From Acidaminococcaceae bacterium (GTDB taxonomy: Bacteria; Bacillota; Negativicutes; Acidaminococcales; Acidaminococcaceae), in the NCBI GenBank assembly GCA_003512125.1, contig DOSQ01000007.1, positions 1,667 to 11,307 of the forward strand: 9,641 nucleotides of DNA, given 5' to 3'. Positions 1 to 6,511 of the stretch are shown here, one piece after another. Both the position numbers and the translations under genes were made by a program. Under the pieces are notes generated by a model that was not told the DNA's origin, did not search any database, and saw only the letters and a list, made by a program, of their open reading frames with translations. Position 1 is the first letter of the stretch. Every line of letters begins with the position of its first letter.

Positions 1-312
1 GTATATTACCGTTATGAGATCATCCTGCGCCAGAATGAACTGGAGATTGTGACCATCGGTTTATGGAAGCAGGGAAGCTACAAAGTGGACCTGACCAGGA
101 CGGAAAGCTTTGCCCAGCATTACCGGCACGACTTTTTCCGCCGGACCCGGATCAAGCATTACATCCACCGGTACAATATGGCGGATGCGAATCCTACCCG
201 TATTTTGGCGTTTAAGGAAGGAAAAGGGCTTGCAGCGGTCATCTTCTGCTGCAGTGATGAGTTCTTGAAAGAACTGGTGCGGTTAATGCCGGACAAGTAT
301 CTTGAGTTTTAA
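1..312 (+). CDS. Hypothetical protein, 3' end only (possible PH-like fold)
   Basis: The reading frame is open from the first base and ends at the TAA at 310-312, giving 103 visible codons. The true start lies upstream of the window. The GTG at 49 lies inside the frame and has no ribosome-binding site, so it is probably internal. The visible part has no membrane segment. It alternates short hydrophobic stretches (YEIILRQNELEIVTIG near the start, then TRILAFKEG and LAAVIFCCSDE) with a basic middle segment (HDFFRRTRIKHYIHRY). It ends in an amphipathic helix, EFLKELVRLMPDKYLEF. Several strands followed by one C-terminal helix resembles bacterial PH-like domains, but this is a pattern impression only. 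I do not recognise the family. It is co-directional with the two small membrane-protein genes that follow and may share their transcript. Confidence 0.75.
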   Translation, partial: VYYRYEIILRQNELEIVTIGLWKQGSYKVDLTRTESFAQHYRHDFFRRTRIKHYIHRYNMADANPTRILAFKEGKGLAAVIFCCSDEFLKELVRLMPDKYLEF

Positions 313-348
313 TGTTTTACTGGATTTTGCAGGTGTAAATGATAGTGT

Positions 349-367
349 GCTGCCAGAGTCTGGCAGC
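349..367 (+). other. Short perfect hairpin upstream of the small membrane-protein gene
   Basis: GCTGCCAG at 349-356 is the exact reverse complement of CTGGCAGC at 360-367, with a three-base loop AGT. That makes a stable 8-bp stem just 5 bases ahead of the GGGAG ribosome-binding site at 372-376. The next T-run (377-380) is four bases long and lies behind the ribosome-binding site, so this does not look like a standard intrinsic terminator. An mRNA-stability or translation-modulating stem is more plausible. The dyad is seen directly; the role is inferred. Confidence 0.5.
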
Positions 368-371
368 GGAT

Positions 372-376
372 GGGAG
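372..376 (+). promoter_or_regulatory. Ribosome-binding site that selects the ATG at 385
   Basis: GGGAG lies 8 bases before the ATG at 385-387. The in-frame ATG at 370 overlaps this motif and has no Shine-Dalgarno sequence of its own, so 385 is the better start. Confidence 0.6.
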
Positions 377-384
377 TTTTCTGT

Positions 385-678
385 ATGGTTGATCTTTCCA
401 CGGTGCCGACCCAGGCGTTTGCAAACCGGCTGTTTACCGTGTTTTTTCTGTCATTTTTCATTTTCATAATTACGGCAAAGCTTCTTGGCAGTGAGCGGAA
501 AGCGTTGTGGTTCAAGCGCCGTACCAATTACACGCTGTTGAACCGGCGTGGGATTTTCGGTGAATATATGAATTTCGGTTATCCCCGTACCTGGCAGGGG
601 CTGTTGGTGGCTCTGGCCATGTATGGCCTGATTTTTGCCATTGCTATCGGATACCTTTGTTTTTACCCGTACGCATAA
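385..678 (+). CDS. Small two-helix membrane protein of unknown function
   Basis: This gene encodes a 97-residue protein from the ATG at 385; an upstream in-frame ATG at 370 would add five residues but lacks a ribosome-binding site. Two hydrophobic segments stand out, at about residues 13-34 (NRLFTVFFLSFFIFIITAKLL) and 72-94 (GLLVALAMYGLIFAIAIGYL). Between them is a polar, strongly basic loop (KALWFKRRTNYTLLNRRG). By the positive-inside tendency that loop should face the cytoplasm, with both ends outside. There is no catalytic motif and I do not recognise the family. It sits between the truncated hypothetical gene and the RseC-like gene, with only 15 bases to the latter, so these two are probably co-transcribed and may act together at the membrane. 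That functional link is inferred from spacing alone. Confidence 0.8.
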   Translation: MVDLSTVPTQAFANRLFTVFFLSFFIFIITAKLLGSERKALWFKRRTNYTLLNRRGIFGEYMNFGYPRTWQGLLVALAMYGLIFAIAIGYLCFYPYA

Positions 679-693
679 GAGAGGAGTTTTCAC

Positions 694-1164
694 GTGATTA
701 AAGGAACGGTAACGGAGACGCATGGCGAGCGCGCCAAGGTTCGCGTTAATTTTAAAGAGACTACGGAGCGTGGGTTGCGGGCTTATATTGACTGCTGGAA
801 CCCGATCAGTGCCCACCCCGGGGACAATGTAATCATTGAATACCGCAAGGTGGACGAGAAGAAGGCCAAGCTGTTCCAGGCAGCCCTTCCCATTTTGTGC
901 CTTGCGGCGGGCGGCATCTTTGGGTATGCCCTGGCCGGATATTTCCATATGGACTTCTGGTTCTGGCCCTTTGTGGGCGGCAGTGTGCTTGCCTGGCTGT
1001 TTATTGCCTATAACTATATCAAGATTTTCCGCCGCGACGCCATCAGCAAAAAGGAACAGCTGACGGTTGCGGAAATTGAGCCGGTAGAATACCAGATCAA
1101 TGTGGAAGAAGAAGCAAAAGAGATGGCGGAGAAACCGAAATCGTTCCTGTATAGCGGGAGATAA
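694..1164 (+). CDS. RseC/MucC-like membrane protein without the N-terminal cysteine cluster
   Basis: This gene encodes a 156-residue protein from a GTG start, with GAGGAG at 681-686 seven bases upstream. The order of elements matches the RseC/MucC family (positive regulators of sigma-E, also linked to SoxR reduction). First comes a small beta-rich N-terminal domain (MIKGTVTETHGERAKVRVNF). Next is the segment NPISAHPGDNVIIEYRK, matching the family's 'GD.V.V' turn, and then two adjacent membrane helices at about 60-83 and 88-109. A charged, acidic cytoplasmic tail follows at about 113-156. In typical RseC proteins the N-terminal domain carries a cluster of cysteines. Here only Cys34 remains before the first helix, so a metal or redox role through that cluster is unlikely. 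The family call rests on architecture and the short conserved segment, so it is moderate. The gene follows the two-helix protein by 15 bases and probably shares its transcript. Confidence 0.6.
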   Translation: MIKGTVTETHGERAKVRVNFKETTERGLRAYIDCWNPISAHPGDNVIIEYRKVDEKKAKLFQAALPILCLAAGGIFGYALAGYFHMDFWFWPFVGGSVLAWLFIAYNYIKIFRRDAISKKEQLTVAEIEPVEYQINVEEEAKEMAEKPKSFLYSGR

Positions 1165-1173
1165 GGGAGTTAC

Positions 1174-1240
1174 CTGTGCGGGAAAACCGTTTAAATAAGT
1201 GAAACGATACCTGGTCGCGATGAAAACGGTTCCTGCACAG
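1174..1240 (+). other. Long imperfect inverted repeat between the RseC-like gene and radC
   Basis: The left arm (1174-1192) pairs with the right arm (1224-1240). Six pairs run from CTGTGC to GCACAG, followed by one G-T pair. Four more pairs follow, then a two-base bulge (AA at 1185-1186), then six pairs of CCGTTT with AAACGG. In total there are about 17 pairs around a loop of roughly 31 bases. A T-run (TTTTT at 1257-1261) begins only 16 bases past the right arm, so a conventional terminator is unlikely. It could be an operator, a transcript-end stem for the upstream genes, or a structured leader. I do not recognise a known riboswitch class. Confidence 0.45.
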
Positions 1241-1257
1241 ACAATTTAAAATATTAT
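1230..1257 (+). promoter_or_regulatory. Candidate promoter for radC
   Basis: A TATTAT -10-like box lies at 1252-1257 inside a strongly AT-rich stretch (1241-1267). A weak -35-like TTCCTG lies 16 bases upstream at 1230-1235, within the right arm of the inverted repeat. If this is real, transcription would start near 1264, just ahead of the ribosome-binding site, and the dyad would act at the DNA level. The -35 match is poor, so confidence is low. Confidence 0.3.
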
Positions 1258-1264
1258 TTTTATA

Positions 1265-1271
1265 AAAGGAG
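1265..1271 (+). promoter_or_regulatory. Ribosome-binding site that selects the radC TTG start
   Basis: AAAGGAG at 1265-1271 lies eight bases ahead of TTG at 1280. The only other nearby in-frame candidate, GTG at 1271, overlaps this motif and cannot be served by it. Confidence 0.65.
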
Positions 1272-1279
1272 TGGATAGT

Positions 1280-1966
1280 TTGCCGGATTTTAAAATTAAA
1301 GAGATGAGCGAGGAAGATCGCCCGAGAGAGCGGCTTTGTACCAAAGGAGCGGAAGCATTATCCAATGCGGAACTGCTGGCGGTCCTGATTGGCAGCGGGA
1401 CGAAAGAGCATTCCGCGCTGCGCATTGCGGAAGAGATGACCCGTAACGAAGGACTGTACCGACAGGTGGCACGCTGGCAGAGGGTGCAGGAATTCCAGCA
1501 CATCAAAGGACTTGGCAATGCCCGGGCGGCCCGCATATTAGCTGCCATGGAGCTGGGAAGGCGGATAGCCTGCGCATCAGCGATTGAATCCGAACATATC
1601 GCCTCACCGGGTGACGGAGCGCAATACCTGATGGGCAGACTACGGAATGAAACACATGAGAAATTCCTGGTCCTGCTGTTAAATACGAAGAACCGGATCA
1701 TAAAAACGGAACAGATTGCGGAAGGGTCGCTGACCAGCGCCGTGGTACATCCCCGGGAAGTGTTCGCACCTGCCGTGACGGCCCACGCGGCCAGCATTCT
1801 GGTAGCCCACAACCATCCTTCAGGCGATCCCTATCCAAGTATGGAGGACCGTAAGCTTACGAATGCACTGGAGGAAGCAGGAATCGTTCTGGGCATTCCG
1901 TTGCTGGATCATCTTGTGATCGGCGACGGCAGATATTACAGTTTCAAGGAACATGGCGATCTGTAG
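1280..1966 (+). CDS. radC: RadC family JAMM/MPN-domain protein
   Basis: This gene encodes a 228-residue protein from a TTG start, a usual length for the family. A helical N-terminal region contains a helix-hairpin-helix motif (IKGLGNARAARI, from residue 75), a DNA-binding type element. The C-terminal JAMM/MPN domain carries HNHPSGDP at 177-184, followed by S187 and D190. This is the H-x-H...S-x2-D metal-binding pattern expected of a zinc hydrolase fold. The old assignment to DNA repair is not well supported, and the biochemical function of RadC proteins remains unsettled. Genomic linkage of radC to mreB is common in many bacteria and fits here, with mreB starting about 100 bases downstream. 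The AT-rich segment upstream suggests radC may begin a new transcript. Nothing looks truncated or missing. Confidence 0.93.
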   Translation: MPDFKIKEMSEEDRPRERLCTKGAEALSNAELLAVLIGSGTKEHSALRIAEEMTRNEGLYRQVARWQRVQEFQHIKGLGNARAARILAAMELGRRIACASAIESEHIASPGDGAQYLMGRLRNETHEKFLVLLLNTKNRIIKTEQIAEGSLTSAVVHPREVFAPAVTAHAASILVAHNHPSGDPYPSMEDRKLTNALEEAGIVLGIPLLDHLVIGDGRYYSFKEHGDL

Positions 1967-2069
1967 TCTGGTCTGTTAACATTTCGGAATAACACTTGTT
2001 CCCGGGCAGTTTTTCCGCAAAGGCAGAGAACTGTACGGCTTTTGGAAGATTGTATGGGGTGAAAGCAGC
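1967..2069 (+). other. radC-mreB spacer
   Basis: This 103-base spacer contains no supportable gene. A weak stem is possible between CAGTT (2007-2011) and AACTG (2029-2033), extendable by a few pairs including G-T. No T-run follows it and no convincing promoter is visible. The mreB ribosome-binding site, GGTGA, lies at 2058-2062, seven bases before the ATG. Confidence 0.4.
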
Positions 2070-3104
2070 ATGTTTAGCATATTTGGCAGATTTTCCCACG
2101 ATCTGGGGATCGATCTTGGCACCGCCAATACGCTGGTGCATTGTAAAGGGAAAGGCATCATTATCCGCGAGCCTTCGGTAGTGGCGGTAGACAGTGAAAC
2201 AAATGAGGTACTGGAAATTGGCGCAGAGGCCAAGCAGATGATCGGCCGTACGCCGGGTACTATTATTGCGATCCGTCCCATGAAGGATGGCGTTATTGCA
2301 GACTTTGACATTACCCAGTCTATGCTGAAATATTTTATCCATAAGGCAATCGGGTTTCATTCGCTGATTCGCCCCCGTATCGTTGTTGGGGTTCCCAGCG
2401 GGGTGACGGAAGTGGAGAAGCGAGCCGTTGTGGATGCGGCGATTCAGGCAGGGGCCAGGGAGGCTTATCTGATCGAGGAACCCATGGCAGCGGCAATCGG
2501 TGCCGGGCTTCCGGTACAGGAAGCGACCGGAAGCATGGTCGTAGATATTGGCGGCGGTACCTGTGAAGTGGCTGTCATCTCATTGGGCGGTATTGTAGTT
2601 TCCCGTTCCATCCGTACCGGCGGGGATGCCATTGACGATGCGATTTCCCGCTATATCCGCAAGACCTTCAGCCTGCTGATTGGCGAACGGACAGCAGAGC
2701 AGATCAAGATCACGTTAGGTACAGCCATGTTTGTGGATAATCCGGATACGATGGAGATCCGGGGCCGGGATCTGATCAGCGGCCTGCCTAAGAATCTGAT
2801 GATCAATGCCAATCAGGTCTGCACCGGTATTGCGGAACCGGTGGCGAATATTGTGGATGCGGTGCGTAATACGCTGGAGCGGACACCGCCGGAACTGGCT
2901 TCTGATATTATTGATCATGGCATTATCATGACGGGCGGATCTTCGTTGCTGCGGAACCTTGACAAGCTGATCAGCAAAGAGACCGGCATGCCCGTGTTTG
3001 TCAGCGATGAAGCACTGGCCTGCGTGGTATTGGGCACCGGTATCTGCGTAGAAAATATTGATACTTATAAGAAAGGTTTTATGGCTTCCAGCAGCAAGCT
3101 GTAA
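2070..3104 (+). CDS. mreB: Rod shape-determining protein MreB (bacterial actin)
   Basis: This gene encodes a 344-residue actin-fold ATPase that polymerises under the inner membrane and positions lateral-wall synthesis. The start has a good ribosome-binding site (GGTGA at 2058-2062) and gives the expected N-terminus. The family's nucleotide-binding motifs are all present. Phosphate-1 is DLGTANT at residues 15-21, and the EEP segment lies at 136-138. Phosphate-2 is VVDIGGGT at 157-164, and the adenosine motif includes TGG at 288-290. The N-terminal MFSIFGRF stretch is hydrophobic and could serve as a membrane-anchoring element. The protein is full length with no missing motif. It is the first mre gene in the cluster. 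It is followed by a hairpin starting on the base after the stop codon and by a long spacer before mreC, which suggests mreB may be expressed at a different level from the membrane components. Confidence 0.97.
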   Translation: MFSIFGRFSHDLGIDLGTANTLVHCKGKGIIIREPSVVAVDSETNEVLEIGAEAKQMIGRTPGTIIAIRPMKDGVIADFDITQSMLKYFIHKAIGFHSLIRPRIVVGVPSGVTEVEKRAVVDAAIQAGAREAYLIEEPMAAAIGAGLPVQEATGSMVVDIGGGTCEVAVISLGGIVVSRSIRTGGDAIDDAISRYIRKTFSLLIGERTAEQIKITLGTAMFVDNPDTMEIRGRDLISGLPKNLMINANQVCTGIAEPVANIVDAVRNTLERTPPELASDIIDHGIIMTGGSSLLRNLDKLISKETGMPVFVSDEALACVVLGTGICVENIDTYKKGFMASSSKL

Positions 3105-3131
3105 GGAACTGTGAAATAATGGCACAGTTCC
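3105..3131 (+). other. Perfect hairpin immediately after the mreB stop codon
   Basis: GGAACTGTG at 3105-3113 is the exact reverse complement of CACAGTTCC at 3123-3131, with a nine-base loop. The stem starts on the base after the TAA. No T-run follows (the next bases are CGAAGC), so complete intrinsic termination is not expected. A 3'-end stabilising stem or a processing site between mreB and mreC is plausible. The pairing is seen directly; the role is inferred. Confidence 0.6.
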
Positions 3132-3146
3132 CGAAGCATGCGTTGG

Positions 3147-3170
3147 CTGTGTAACTATGCGTATACACAG
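3147..3170 (+). other. Second inverted repeat in the mreB-mreC spacer
   Basis: CTGTGTA at 3147-3153 is the exact reverse complement of TACACAG at 3164-3170, with a ten-base loop. It lies 15 bases beyond the post-mreB hairpin and 44 bases before mreC. It could be a second RNA stem or a protein-binding dyad. A seven-base match of this kind can arise by chance. Confidence 0.35.
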
Positions 3171-3214
3171 AACCGTGATGGATTTACAAAGTTGTGTGCT
3201 GGTTGAAATGATAC

Positions 3215-4087
3215 ATGATGAAAAAACAGCAGTTTGTGACGGTACTGGCGGTACTGGGCCTGTGTGCCTGCATGATCCTGGCGGTGCATCAGCGGTGGCG
3301 CTTTCCTCTGGTGAATGCGGTCGTTAATACGGTATTGCTGCCTGTGAATGCAATTGTTCGCCAGATCAGCGACGGGGTTTCGTCTTTCCGTGACAGCCAA
3401 CGGCTGAATGCTACGCTGCAGGAGGAGAATGCCCGGCTGAAAAAAGAACTGGACAACCTTCGCAGCGCGGAATACCGGTTGAAGCTGCTGGAAACAGAAA
3501 ACAAGGAACTGCAGGCCATGGCAGGCTATAAACAGCAGCGGAAGGAACTGACCTTGCTGCCGGCCCGCGTTGTGGGCATGGGTCTGGGTGATCTGCACGA
3601 GTTTTTCTTTTTGGATAAAGGCAGTACTGACGGGGTCCGCCCCGATATGGTGGTGACCACCAGCGAAGGCGTGGCAGGCGTGGTAGACCAGGTGTACCGG
3701 AACTATAGCCGGTTTATGCTGATCTCGGCAAACCGGTCCCGAATGGGGGTTAAGGTACTGCGAAAGGAATCCCGGGCAGTGGGTGTGCTGACGGGCCTGG
3801 GGCCGAACCGTTCCCTGCTGCAGGCGGAGTATTTTGGCCGGGATGACGATGTGAAAGCCGGAGACATGCTGGTGACCAGTGGCCTTGGCGGTAAGTATCC
3901 GGCAGGGTTGTTTATCGGTACGGTCAGCCGGGTGGAAGCGGACGTGACCGGTTTGCAGCAACTGGCACAGATTGAACCGGCAGCGGACTTAGCGCATCCG
4001 GACAGGGTGTTTGTGATTTTACAGGAAGATGTGAAGCGGCGTATCGAAAAGGAAATAGCGGAAGAAGCCGGGGAGGCAAAACCATGA
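3215..4087 (+). CDS. mreC: Rod shape-determining protein MreC
   Basis: This gene encodes a 290-residue bitopic membrane protein that forms the periplasmic scaffold of the Rod complex and activates PBP2. It has one N-terminal membrane helix at about residues 7-24 and a linker. A coiled-coil follows at about 56-101, rich in E, K and L (for example TLQEENARLKKELDNL). The rest is the beta-rich domain typical of MreC, with segments such as GSTDGVRPDMVV and LVTSGLGGKYPAGLFIG. Two adjacent ATGs, at 3215 and 3218, are possible starts. The upstream ribosome-binding site is weak (GGTTGA at 3201-3206), so either could be used. The C-terminal tail is short and charged (RRIEKEIAEEAGEAKP). The stop codon overlaps the mreD start in an ATGA arrangement, indicating translational coupling. 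Confidence 0.96.
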   Translation: MMKKQQFVTVLAVLGLCACMILAVHQRWRFPLVNAVVNTVLLPVNAIVRQISDGVSSFRDSQRLNATLQEENARLKKELDNLRSAEYRLKLLETENKELQAMAGYKQQRKELTLLPARVVGMGLGDLHEFFFLDKGSTDGVRPDMVVTTSEGVAGVVDQVYRNYSRFMLISANRSRMGVKVLRKESRAVGVLTGLGPNRSLLQAEYFGRDDDVKAGDMLVTSGLGGKYPAGLFIGTVSRVEADVTGLQQLAQIEPAADLAHPDRVFVILQEDVKRRIEKEIAEEAGEAKP

Positions 4088-4584
4088 GGGCGTGGTCGTG
4101 GATCGCCGCAGCGTTTGTTGTACTGGTGTTGCAGACGACTTCTTTGGGGTGTTTCGGGGGCAATTTGTTTTTTGATTTGCCCTTGCTTTTTATTTATAGT
4201 ATCGGGTTGTTTTACGGCGCCCGGGCTGGCCTGTTCTGCGGGCTTGCCTTTGGGCTGTTGCAGGATATTTCTTCGCCGGCTGTGTTCGGTTTTTATCTGC
4301 TGACCCGGGGTCTGGCTGGATACGGCATCGGAAGCATCAAGGAAATGATCTTCAAAAACAATTACGGTTATCATGTGCTGATCGTCGGGGGCCTCAGTTT
4401 GCTGCTGCGTATTTTATATGCGATACCGGTACTGTGGCTGGGAGGCTTTGGCAAAACGGTTGTATCGCTGTATATGCAGGACACGTTGTTGTATTGCCTG
4501 GGAAATATGTTGCTCACATTGCCGGTCACCCGGATCCTGCTAGCGGTATACCGGTGGGTGGCCGAGGAGGACCTGACGTATTGA
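4084..4584 (+). CDS. mreD: Rod shape-determining protein MreD
   Basis: This gene encodes a 166-residue polytopic membrane protein that partners MreC in the Rod complex. Hydrophobic segments cover most of the chain: about residues 6-22, 29-46, 48-60, 66-80, 97-120 and 132-155, which suggests five or six helices. The segment GLLQDI at 57-62 matches the conserved Gly-Asp region of MreD. The protein ends in a short acidic tail (AEEDLTY). The start overlaps the mreC stop by four bases and has a strong ribosome-binding site, GGGAGG at 4071-4076, inside the end of mreC. MreD is poorly conserved in sequence, so the name rests on membrane topology, length and its position directly behind mreC. Together these are strong. 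Confidence 0.93.
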   Translation: MRAWSWIAAAFVVLVLQTTSLGCFGGNLFFDLPLLFIYSIGLFYGARAGLFCGLAFGLLQDISSPAVFGFYLLTRGLAGYGIGSIKEMIFKNNYGYHVLIVGGLSLLLRILYAIPVLWLGGFGKTVVSLYMQDTLLYCLGNMLLTLPVTRILLAVYRWVAEEDLTY

Positions 4585-4681
4585 GACAAGCCGGTGTGAT
4601 TTGATAAGGTACGATGGTTGCCGGTTGGTTGTACTGTGTGCGGAACCAGATTGACAGACTGAGACGGAAAGGATTTTTGCA
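4585..4681 (+). other. mreD-PBP2 spacer
   Basis: This 97-base spacer contains no supportable gene. A weak five-pair stem is possible between TGGTT (4626-4630) and AACCA (4644-4648). A perfect TTGACA lies at 4651-4656, but no -10 element lies at the right distance. The ribosome-binding site of the next gene occupies 4668-4673. Confidence 0.4.
4668..4673 (+). promoter_or_regulatory. Ribosome-binding site that selects the PBP2 TTG start
   Basis: AAAGGA at 4668-4673 lies eight bases before TTG at 4682. The next in-frame ATG (4718) falls inside the membrane anchor and has no ribosome-binding site. Confidence 0.65.
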
Positions 4682-6493
4682 TTGCTGAACCAAACCTCTG
4701 CGGATCGGTTAAAAAAGATGCTTGCAGTGGCGCTTGCTGTGTTTGTGCTGTTAGGCGGGCGGCTGGCCTGGCTGCAGCTGTATAAAGGAATGTATTACGG
4801 AAAGCAGGCCGACGGTAACCGGATGCGCAGTGCGGTCATCATGGCGCCCCGGGGCCGGATCCTGGATGTGCATGGCAAGGTGCTGGCGGACAGTTCTCCG
4901 GGGTATGTGCTCAGTCTGCAGGCAGGTTATACGTTCTCTGATGAGGAAGTGGCGCTGCTGGCCCGTCTGTTGGAAATGCAGCCGGACGTGGTCCGGAAAA
5001 AGGCAGACCGGGCGTCAGGCAGCTATGAACAGACTGTCTTGAAGAGTGAATTGACATCCCGGGAGATTACCTTGCTGGAAGAACACATGAAAGACCTCCC
5101 CGGGATTTCGCTGGACCTGCAGCCCATGCGGCATTATCTGTATAAGGAAACGGCAGCGCATGTGCTGGGCTATGTAGGCGAGGTTTCGGAGGAGCAGTTA
5201 AAGCAGGGAAAATATCAGGGGCTTCCACCGGGCAGCATTGTGGGTAAGGAAGGCTTGGAGTTTGTCTATGACAGTGTGCTGCGCGGTAAGACCGGACGCA
5301 AAACCGAAGAAGTGGACGTACGGGGCAAGGTCGTCCGCGAACTGGCGGGACAGGCGCCGGTTTCCGGTAAAGGGCTGGTGCTGACGATCGATTTTGCCCT
5401 GCAGCAGGATCTGGAGCGGGTGCTGGATAAACAGCTGAATGCATTGCGCACCAGCGGGATCGCGCCGAATGCGTATGGGGCGGCGGCGGTTGCCATGGAT
5501 CCCAACACCGGTGCGGTGCGGGCCCTGGTTTCCCGCCCGGGATACGATCCCAACTGGTTTGTAGGCGGTATTTCCACAGCCCATTGGAAACTGATCAATG
5601 AAAATGTATTCCATCCGCTGACGAATAAAGTCATCAACGGGGAATATCCGGCCGGTTCCACATTTAAAGTAGTAACCGGCTCGGCGGCTCTGGACAAACA
5701 TAAAGTGACGCCGGAAGAACTGATTTTTGACTCCGGCAGGCACTGGCTGGCCGATATGGGAAACGCCGGCGGGGAAGCGCTGGGCTGGATTAATTTCCAG
5801 ACGGCCTTTGCCATGTCGGATAATGTATACTTTTATGAAATGGGACGTCGGGCCGGTATTGAGAACCTGAATGCCTATGCGGAAAAGTATGGGCTTGGCA
5901 AACCGACCGGCATTGAACTGGCGGGAGAGTCTGCCGGGATGATTGCGGGGCCTGCAGCCAAGAAGAAAGTATTTAACGAAGAGTGGACACTGGGGGATAC
6001 GTTTAATGCGTCCATCGGACAGGGGCTGACCCTGGTGACCCCCTTGCAGATCTGCCAGATGCTGGCCGCTGTTGCGGCGGACGGGGTAATCCATCCTCCG
6101 TATCTGGTGGAAAAGATCGTCAATGCGGATGGCAGCGTGTATGAAATACCGAAACGCCCTGCCAGCCGCAAACTGGATTTGGAAGACCGTACCCTTCAAC
6201 TGATTCAGAAAGGCCTGAAGGGTGTGACCCAGCCGGGCGGGACCGGCGCCTGGTTTGCGAATCTGCCGGTGCCGGTGGCAGGCAAGACAGGTACCGCAGA
6301 AAATCCGCATGGGCAGGACCATGGCTGGTTCATTGCCTATGCTCCTGCGGAAAAACCGGATCTTGCCATCGCCTGCATCGTGGAGCAGGGAACCTATGGC
6401 GCTACAGCTTCCGGGCCTGTTGTGTATGAGGTTCTGGAGGATTATCTGACGGGCAGGCTGAAAACGGAAAAAGAGACATTGCATAAGGAATAA
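4682..6493 (+). CDS. mrdA: Penicillin-binding protein 2 (elongation-specific DD-transpeptidase)
   Basis: This gene encodes a 603-residue class B penicillin-binding protein that cross-links peptidoglycan outside the membrane, working with RodA. A TTG start gives a short cytoplasmic tail and one signal-anchor helix at about residues 12-31. The dimerisation domain follows, beginning with the typical APRGRILDVHGKVLADS stretch at about 55-71. The transpeptidase domain carries all three active-site motifs: STFK with nucleophile Ser326 and Lys329, SDN at 379-381, and KTG at 535-537. Length and motif spacing fit the PBP2 subfamily rather than the sporulation or division class B enzymes, as does the position between mreD and rodA. 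The rodA start lies 18 bases after the stop, so the two are almost certainly co-transcribed. Other names used for this gene are pbpA and pbp2. Confidence 0.95.
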   Translation: MLNQTSADRLKKMLAVALAVFVLLGGRLAWLQLYKGMYYGKQADGNRMRSAVIMAPRGRILDVHGKVLADSSPGYVLSLQAGYTFSDEEVALLARLLEMQPDVVRKKADRASGSYEQTVLKSELTSREITLLEEHMKDLPGISLDLQPMRHYLYKETAAHVLGYVGEVSEEQLKQGKYQGLPPGSIVGKEGLEFVYDSVLRGKTGRKTEEVDVRGKVVRELAGQAPVSGKGLVLTIDFALQQDLERVLDKQLNALRTSGIAPNAYGAAAVAMDPNTGAVRALVSRPGYDPNWFVGGISTAHWKLINENVFHPLTNKVINGEYPAGSTFKVVTGSAALDKHKVTPEELIFDSGRHWLADMGNAGGEALGWINFQTAFAMSDNVYFYEMGRRAGIENLNAYAEKYGLGKPTGIELAGESAGMIAGPAAKKKVFNEEWTLGDTFNASIGQGLTLVTPLQICQMLAAVAADGVIHPPYLVEKIVNADGSVYEIPKRPASRKLDLEDRTLQLIQKGLKGVTQPGGTGAWFANLPVPVAGKTGTAENPHGQDHGWFIAYAPAEKPDLAIACIVEQGTYGATASGPVVYEVLEDYLTGRLKTEKETLHKE

Positions 6494-6494
6494 T

Positions 6495-6502
6495 AGAGAG
6501 GA
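6495..6502 (+). promoter_or_regulatory. Ribosome-binding site that selects the rodA TTG start
   Basis: AGAGAGGA at 6495-6502 lies nine bases before TTG at 6512. No ATG or GTG gives a complete N-terminus; the next in-frame ATG falls inside the first membrane helix. Confidence 0.6.
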
Positions 6503-6511
6503 ACGAATACA

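Noticed and set aside
370..384. Upstream ATG for the small membrane protein
   Set aside because: It has no Shine-Dalgarno sequence and overlaps the GGGAG that serves the ATG at 385.
451..948. Open frame of 165 codons on the minus strand across the two small membrane-protein genes
   Set aside because: The plus-strand genes there have good ribosome-binding sites and plausible membrane helices. The minus-strand frame has neither.
1174..1261. Intrinsic terminator formed by the dyad and the T-run
   Set aside because: The T-run begins 16 bases after the stem and the loop is about 31 bases, both unlike a standard Rho-independent terminator.
1271..1273. GTG as the radC start
   Set aside because: It overlaps the AAAGGAG ribosome-binding site, which is correctly spaced for the TTG at 1280.
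3155..3961. Open frame of 268 codons on the minus strand
   Set aside because: It overlaps mreC almost completely and has a composition typical of an antisense shadow. No ribosome-binding site or domain was seen.
4651..4656. Perfect TTGACA -35 box before the PBP2 gene
   Set aside because: The sequence 16-18 bases downstream is T-rich, has no TATAAT-like element, and coincides with the ribosome-binding region, so a promoter here is not supported.
5198..6484. Long open frame (428 codons) on the minus strand
   Set aside because: It lies entirely opposite the PBP2 gene, whose frame carries all three transpeptidase motifs. The minus-strand product is rich in H, R, P and Q with no recognisable domain, as expected of a shadow frame in GC-rich coding DNA.
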